Source: Crambe crambe (Eukaryota; Porifera; Demospongiae; Poecilosclerida; Crambeidae). From it: a stretch of 64,000 bases of DNA. The notes beneath the pieces are model-generated. The model did not search any database. It saw only the letters and a program-made list of their open reading frames with translations, and was not told where the DNA came from. Position numbers and translations under genes: made by a program. Below are positions 58,190 through 64,000 of this stretch, piece after piece (positions within the stretch are counted from its first letter, which is position 1; each line of letters begins with the position of its first letter). The stretch spans positions 4,360,501 through 4,424,500 of the forward strand of contig OZ004586.1 in NCBI GenBank assembly GCA_963924555.1, in the 5' to 3' direction.

Positions 58190-61080
58190 ATACAGGTGTG
58201 GGAGAAAAATCTGTTATTACTGTGTTTATCTACAGACCTCAACAGGAAAATTATGTCCTATATATTGAAAGCACAGTGCAGCTGGTACTGTCATTAATTT
58301 CAACAATACCCCTTTCCAAATTGGATACAAGCGAGATCTGGATTGTCAATATGGAAAGCTCTACTATAAAAAGAAAAAAAATCTAATAATTGTGCAGAAA
58401 AAGAAAATAAACCTCCCAGATTACGAACTCAAGGAACCAGAAAACAAGGTTGTAAGGCTTCTATTCATATCAGGGAATATATTATTTATCCAGATTATTC
58501 AATTAAAGATGGAGTTGCCAATACACTATCCAAATGGAAGCTACGAATTCTAAAGGAAGAAAACCTTAAACTTCTTCGAGGTGATATTAAAAAAGGATTA
58601 GCTAAAAGTGTGCGGAAGTATTATGTTTCCTTACCTACTGCTCAAGCTCACCATTCCATTCACCCTACTGGAGGGATATTTGGAATGGCTCAAAAGGTAC
58701 ATCCTAAATTGGTTGAGAAGATTCATCAGCTGGTTAGTGAAGGAGTTATAAGTGTATGTGAAATGAAACGTGCCCTTGATCATTATGTCAAGTATGATCT
58801 TTGTCATGGAAGCCCCCCTGATCCAAACGATCGTGCTTATCATCCTTCAAACAATGACATTATTAATCGAGCAAAATCTCAGTTGCAGTTGTCCAAGTTT
58901 GATCAGGAGAACCTCCGACTTAAGATTAAACAATGGGAAAAATCATCACCTAGTACTTCATTTTTCTTTCGGCCATTCAAGAAGAAATTGTGTGAAATAG
59001 TAAAGCGGGAAGATGAAACCAGTAAGTTTGAGCAAAGCTTTCTATATATCCACCAAGAGAAGTGGCAACAGGATCTGTTGTCAAAGTATGGAAATACAAT
59101 CAGTTTAATAGATGCCACGTACAAAACAACCAAGTATGAGCTACCACTATTTTTCATTTGTGTCAAAACAAATGTAGGGTACAGTATTATAGCTGATTTC
59201 ATAGTTCAATTTGAGACATCTGTTCATATTGAAGAGGCATTGAAGATACTTAAAAAGTGGAATCCTTTATGGAAGCCATCACATTTTATGTGTGATTATT
59301 CTGATTCCGAGATTTCAGCTTTACAGGCTTCATTTCCAGCTGTAAAAGTGTACCTATGTGACTTTCACCGAGAACAAGCATGGGAGAGATGGATGAAGGA
59401 TCATAAGCATGGAGTGTCTAATGATGAAGCTGATAAGCTTCTTGAAGTTCTTCGAGCATGTGCATGGGCACCTCCAGCTGAAGAAGACGAGAAATTACCA
59501 TTTGATCATCACTATAAGGCAGCTGTCAAAAAGCTCAAAGAAAATGATACGTGGGTAGACAATCCTCAAGTGAAAAATTGGTTACTCAACATGTGGTTGC
59601 CAAAACCCCAGGTAATCAGATACCAATAATTATGATAACTATGTATAGGGTTAATTCATAATCATGAGTGGTCTGTTTTGCTAGAGCCTGATGATTGTAG
59701 GCCTCATAATTATAATTAAGTAGGCTATAAAATTTGCATGCATGCTATTTCATGTATATCCAGCTATGGGCAAGAGCTTATAGGGACAGAAAATATCATG
59801 CTGCTGTCAACACAAACAACGGAACGGAATCCCAAAATAAAGTTTTAAAAGTACAGCTATCTTCCTAAAAAGAAGACAATGACATTATCAAATATCACCA
59901 CCATCCTTGTTGAAGAATATTTACCAGATGCACATCGAAAGTATATATTTCAAAACTTTCAACAATCTTCTCACTACAGATCTTATAATGATAATATCCC
60001 TTCTTTTCTTCAAGGCCGTCCACGTAAAGTTATTCTTCACTGTCTGGATAGGAAAGGAAGCAGCAATAAATTTACATCATGCAGAAGATATCGAAGATGT
60101 CGATATTCAGCAAGGAGTATTCTCTGTGCACAGTCAAAAAGGAAAAGTGTATACAGTCAACATTGGAACTACTTCAAAGGATAACATGCTTTATTGTACA
60201 TGTGTTGATTGGCGTACTCATCACATACCTTGTAAGCACTTCTTCACAATATTCCAACATAGGGAGTCATGGTCATGGAATAATCTTCCTATTGAATACT
60301 TAGAGAGTTCATATATCAACATGGACAGTAAAGCAATTTGGTCTCATCATCCATCTTTATCAGATCCTGCAAACGACAGCTTCCCTATACTTTCTAATTC
60401 TCCTACCAAGAAACCTGCATTAGATTTCCTTCCAAAAAAGGTAAGTAGATGTGATATCTAAACTGATAATGGGGAGTTAGTAGCTATAGTAGACATCGGA
60501 TACTTTTTAGCTAATTTTGATATACTGACTTGAAATCTCATGCATAGCAATAGTCCAAATGTATTCATGCATCTATTTTTAAATCATATCCTCTGGTATT
60601 AGAAGAAGATGAAAAATGCCTTCACAGAAGGTTTGAAGACACGTGAGACATTGAAGATCATAGAAACTCTCACATATGCTTGTGATAATGGCGATGCACT
60701 CAGTGATCTTGACTGTAAATTAAATGAAGCTCTTTATCAATTCAAGAAATGCATACCTGCATCAGAGGGTATCATTGTGAGACCAGCAATAGCTCAGAGA
60801 ACAAGATTGGAATCTCAGACAAACAGAGCAAAGAATATTACACGATTATTACAACTTCGAGCTAAGAGAGGTCCTAAAAGATTGGACAGTGCCTTCAGAA
60901 ACCGTGTCGGAAGAAAAGCATTCTCATTACGAAAGGCAAATTAGTAGTATTATCTCTGCTGCATAATTAGCTATTATGCGTTATGTATTAATTTTAGGAG
61001 AATTTGCCTCAACCAATTCTACCAAAAGAAACTTTGCATCCACCACTGCCATCAAAAGAGAACTTGCATCCACAAGAGGT
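58190..61080 (+). mobile_element. MULE-type transposase with SWIM zinc finger, degraded
   Basis: Exon-like pieces: about 58197-58383; 58396-59611; 59764-60440; 60607-60943; and perhaps 61000-61078. The second contains the DDE core: Asp in SLIDATYKT, then FMCDYSDSE and the CDFHREQAWERW motif typical of Mutator-like transposases. The Glu is in NNGTESQNK (about 59812-59838). A SWIM finger CTCVDWRTHHIPCKHF lies at about 60197-60244. The last piece is a basic C-terminal domain. Frame changes near 59855 and 60060 break it. It lies only in copy B of the duplicated block, between the integrase element end and the LINE. I see no clear terminal inverted repeats or target duplication at 56591 and 61130. 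Confidence 0.75.
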
Positions 61081-61129
61081 AATTTTTATAGCATATATCT
61101 TGGTTGTGTTGGTGTGTTGTGGTCTCAGT

Positions 61130-62140
61130 AAAGGGCATATGAAAAATAAACGGGGAAAAAAGAATGTCAAGTGACTGAGGGAGTCTACTCAGGTGTAACA
61201 TAAAAATGATTTATAACAAGTGATAAGTCAGGTTCTGATGATGACAGAGCAGAGAGGATCCTGTCCACATTCATGAGGGAGGAGTGAGTTGTGATATAGT
61301 GTTCAAAGTACGAATTGCCCTCCAAATCTGACACATCACATCGAGGGCAAGGGCTGGAACCATATGAGGGCCTGGTCAGCTCCCTATACAGGTTCTGTAA
61401 GGCAGTGGTGCCAGCTGTGCCTCTATCCAGGGCTGCGTCCCAGAGTTTTATCCAGCTAGACTCCTTAGCAACCGCAGCTGCTATTCTGGTACTCGTGTGC
61501 TCTTGACAGGATGATAGTAGCAGTTCCACGTCTCTATTAGTCACTTCACTCTTCAGCTCAGCTGTAGAACACATCATCCCTAGGGTCTTCTTCACCAAAC
61601 CATCCAAACCCAGACGAGATTCACGGAACTGGGACCCCTCTACGATCTGAAGTGGAACTTCACTGGGTGTGTCACCCATGAGATGAGTGAGAAATAGATG
61701 ACCGAGGGACTCTTCATTTGTGGATGCACGTTGGATGAAGAGGAGTTTCTGCTGTAGTATGCGTGCTGTCATTGAGGGCCACTCCAGAGCGAGTCTAATA
61801 GCCCTGCCAGAGTGATGTCGGGGCAGTTTCAAGATTCGACGGCCGATCTCAGCTTGGAAAGATTCAAGCTTATCCAATAGAGATTCAGTCAAGTACCAGT
61901 TTTCACTCCCAAATAGCAGGACTGGGACGACACAAGTTTCGAAGATGACTCTACCAGAGAGAGGATTTAGCTTTCCTTGGAAACCACCCATTGCTCCAAA
62001 TGCAAAGAAGCTACTTCTTGCCCGTCCAATTGCAGTGTCGATTGACTTGTTAGTAAGGACGGGCTGGAGCACTAGCCGCTCCATGGTTTTTGCAAGAACA
62101 GAGGTGAGTGTTATCCCGCGATAACTGTTAGTGTAACCTT
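61130..62140 (-). mobile_element. LINE, copy B, internally deleted
   Basis: Same LINE as 13941-15655 in the same orientation. The 3' frame (62084-61185, 299 codons) is open but joins MERLVLQPVLT directly to NKSIDTAIGRARS. About 650 bp carrying the reverse-transcriptase palm motifs is missing, and the 3' tail is replaced by the inserted block. Dead copy, useful as a marker of the segmental duplication. Confidence 0.85.
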
Positions 62141-62227
62141 ATCGCGCATGCGCGGATGATCTATACATAAGGGTGGGGCTGGTCTCGTGACTTGGGGCCT
62201 ATCCATAGAAGTCCGACGATTATCGCG
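62141..62227 (+). promoter_or_regulatory. Duplicate ROCO promoter with NRF1-like site
   Basis: GCGCATGCGC at 62144-62153 and the surrounding island match 15656-15734. A short insertion (TGACTTGGGG) distinguishes it. Confidence 0.5.
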
Positions 62228-62264
62228 ATGCTGAATGTGAGTGCAGCTGCCCTTTTAACTGAAG
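62228..62264 (+). CDS. First exon of a second ROCO-type gene
   Basis: Identical to exon 1 at 15735-15771 (MLNVSAAALLTE, phase-1 GTGAGT donor) with conserved flanks. The rest of the gene would lie beyond 64000, so only the start of a likely tandem paralogue is visible. Confidence 0.55.
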
Positions 62265-64000
62265 GTGAGTAAATAATCCATTTTAGTGTTTAGGGACCAA
62301 AATACAGCCAAAAGTTTATTATTTAGCTACATTCTGCACATATGCGTGAATGAGATTACAGAAGTTGGTTTGTGTGTCTGTCTATTATTCAGGAGGTGGG
62401 GTGATAACTTATGGACTTTTGCCTTGTAGCAGTTGCTTTCATGTAATAATAAAACTGGCAATGTACTTTTGGGGGCAGTAGCTTTTAGCTATGTGTGCCA
62501 AATGAGGGATGGAGTCTTTGAAATTAAAGCGATCAGGTAGTTGTGACTACCAGCATGCAAAGCGCATCATCTGGTGGGGTCTGGGGGCATGCACCCCCAG
62601 AAAAATTTTGATTTTTAGGACCTTTTAGATTGAATCTGGTGCATTCTGAGGGAAATTTTTCAGCATTTGAAGTTCATGACTATAAAGTGGTCAGGTAAAT
62701 ACCCCCATACCTGACCTAAGACTCCACCCCTGCAAATATTGATGGCCTAAAAATTCTAGTAAAATATTCCATAAGTGTAGGAATAGATATGGCAGGGGGT
62801 TTAGATTATTATCATTGACATAAGCATATGCATCATATTAAAACCCCCCAACTCCAGCTCCACTTTTTTGATGATCACTTTTCTCTAATAATATTTTGCT
62901 TATATTCTTTGTTGAATATTTTGTACACTTGTTAGTGTACTGTATAGCTAGTACGGAATTAATTTACCATGAACATAATTACAGTATTGACACTGTCTGA
63001 TCATGGTGTATGATAAGATGGACACTAACTTGCCATCTTGGATATTGGCAAGTGTGCAGTCATAACTATACAAATAGGACCCAGCCATGTCTCTGTGTAT
63101 AAAAGCAATTAGCTAATCATGATGAAAGAAAAAAATTTGACTACGATAATGATTATGTGCATTCCAATAACAAATGAATATGTGACCACTCCCACTGGCC
63201 CAATATTATACCTCACAGGGCCAGCCACTGGAGGTCAAGTGACCATAATCATAGAGTTGAGTCATAAGTTATCCAAGTTTTATTTAGCTATGTCATTATC
63301 ATATCATTTACTTTTTTGACTGTAGGTACATTCTATAAGTATAGCTTGTGCCCCTCCCTCCTCTTACACTTTGCTTCCTACCCTGGCCTATGAAACCAAA
63401 GCTTTATTGCTTGCATGAGGAGGGTTACAGCACTTGGCTTGTGTATCTGTCTGCCTTATTTAGTGCTAATAGGAGCAAAAGTAGAGTCTACATGAACAGG
63501 GCTTACATCAAGGCATAAAAGCTGAACACAATCTACTAGGCAGTTAGCTGACGACATCACCATATTATTGCAAGAAACGAAACTGGAAGAATGAACGTAA
63601 TAGCACCCTCTCATTCGACTCCCTAGCATGGATGTGGAAAAATTAACATATTTATAATTGCAATGCAGCATGCCACATCATATATATTTTCCACCAGATT
63701 ATTAGAGTGTAAAACCTATATTATATGACACACTGCAGAAACAAAATTTAATGTGTAAAAGCAGCCCATCTTAGTTGCAGTTACTACAATTCATAAATGG
63801 ATTCTTTTACATATTTGTTTTTACAGTATGCAGCCAGATATCTGAGTCACTCGGGTATATGATTGCACCTGACTTTTGTGTGCAGTTCATTGGGTATTGA
63901 AATTATGCCTCTTAAGTCACACAAAAACAGAATTGTTATTTCAATAAACATAACTGTTAGGCAAGACTAATCATCATTGAAATAACTAAACAGTTTGTTA
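62265..64000 (+). other. Intron 1 of the duplicate ROCO gene (window end)
   Basis: Follows 15772-17352 closely to the last base. It retains about 200 bp near 63475-63660 that copy A lacks at 16995, although a related stretch survives in copy A's tandem unit at 17590-17930. Confidence 0.75.

Overview
The window looks like a piece of a demosponge genome, and Amphimedon queenslandica is the best guess. This is inferred from AT-rich, intron-rich eukaryotic DNA, a gene joining death-fold domains to a ROC-COR GTPase, and families I recall as common in that genome (CENPB-type DDE transposons, Ulp1-like proteases, SWIM-containing MULEs, Ginger-type integrases). I saw no tRNA, rRNA, CRISPR array or bacterial-style operon.

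Layout. (1) 542-3518: a 72-residue single C2H2 zinc-finger ORF (minus) faces a multi-exon gene of unknown function (plus, eight phase-0 exons) across a gap of about 107 bp. Two MITEs and a 51-bp minisatellite follow. (2) 4868-13940: an intron-containing Ginger-like integrase element whose coding region appears to continue into a ubiquitin-specific protease (USP) domain. It carries an array of about 83-bp units, each containing a hairpin, and a roughly 700-bp palindrome. (3) 13941-15655: a 5'-truncated LINE (minus). (4) 15735-44758: the main host gene, ten exons that join in perfect frame into about 1167 residues: three N-terminal death-fold repeats, a ROC GTPase, COR, a linker and a C-terminal DEATH domain. 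Its introns hold foldback elements, MITEs, local tandem duplications and relics of a CENPB/pogo transposon and a Ulp1-like protease. (5) 44764-52592: decayed ROCO fragments, a triplicated multi-pass membrane segment (minus) and low-complexity tracts. (6) 52593-64000: a second copy of the block 4868-17352. It has a shortened integrase element with an expanded hairpin array, an inserted MULE/SWIM transposase relic, a shortened LINE, and again the ROCO promoter and first exon (62228-62264). A paralogous ROCO gene therefore probably continues past the right edge.

Together the window shows a ROCO-death locus growing by tandem duplication. Symmetric phase-1 introns let death-fold exons be duplicated or shuffled, and the same mobile elements sit upstream of both gene starts. 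The ROCO protein is expected to act as an intracellular scaffold or GTPase in death-fold signalling (inference from domain content). The most unusual item is the integrase element with a USP-type deubiquitinase and a hairpin array that shares its core motif with the element's left end.
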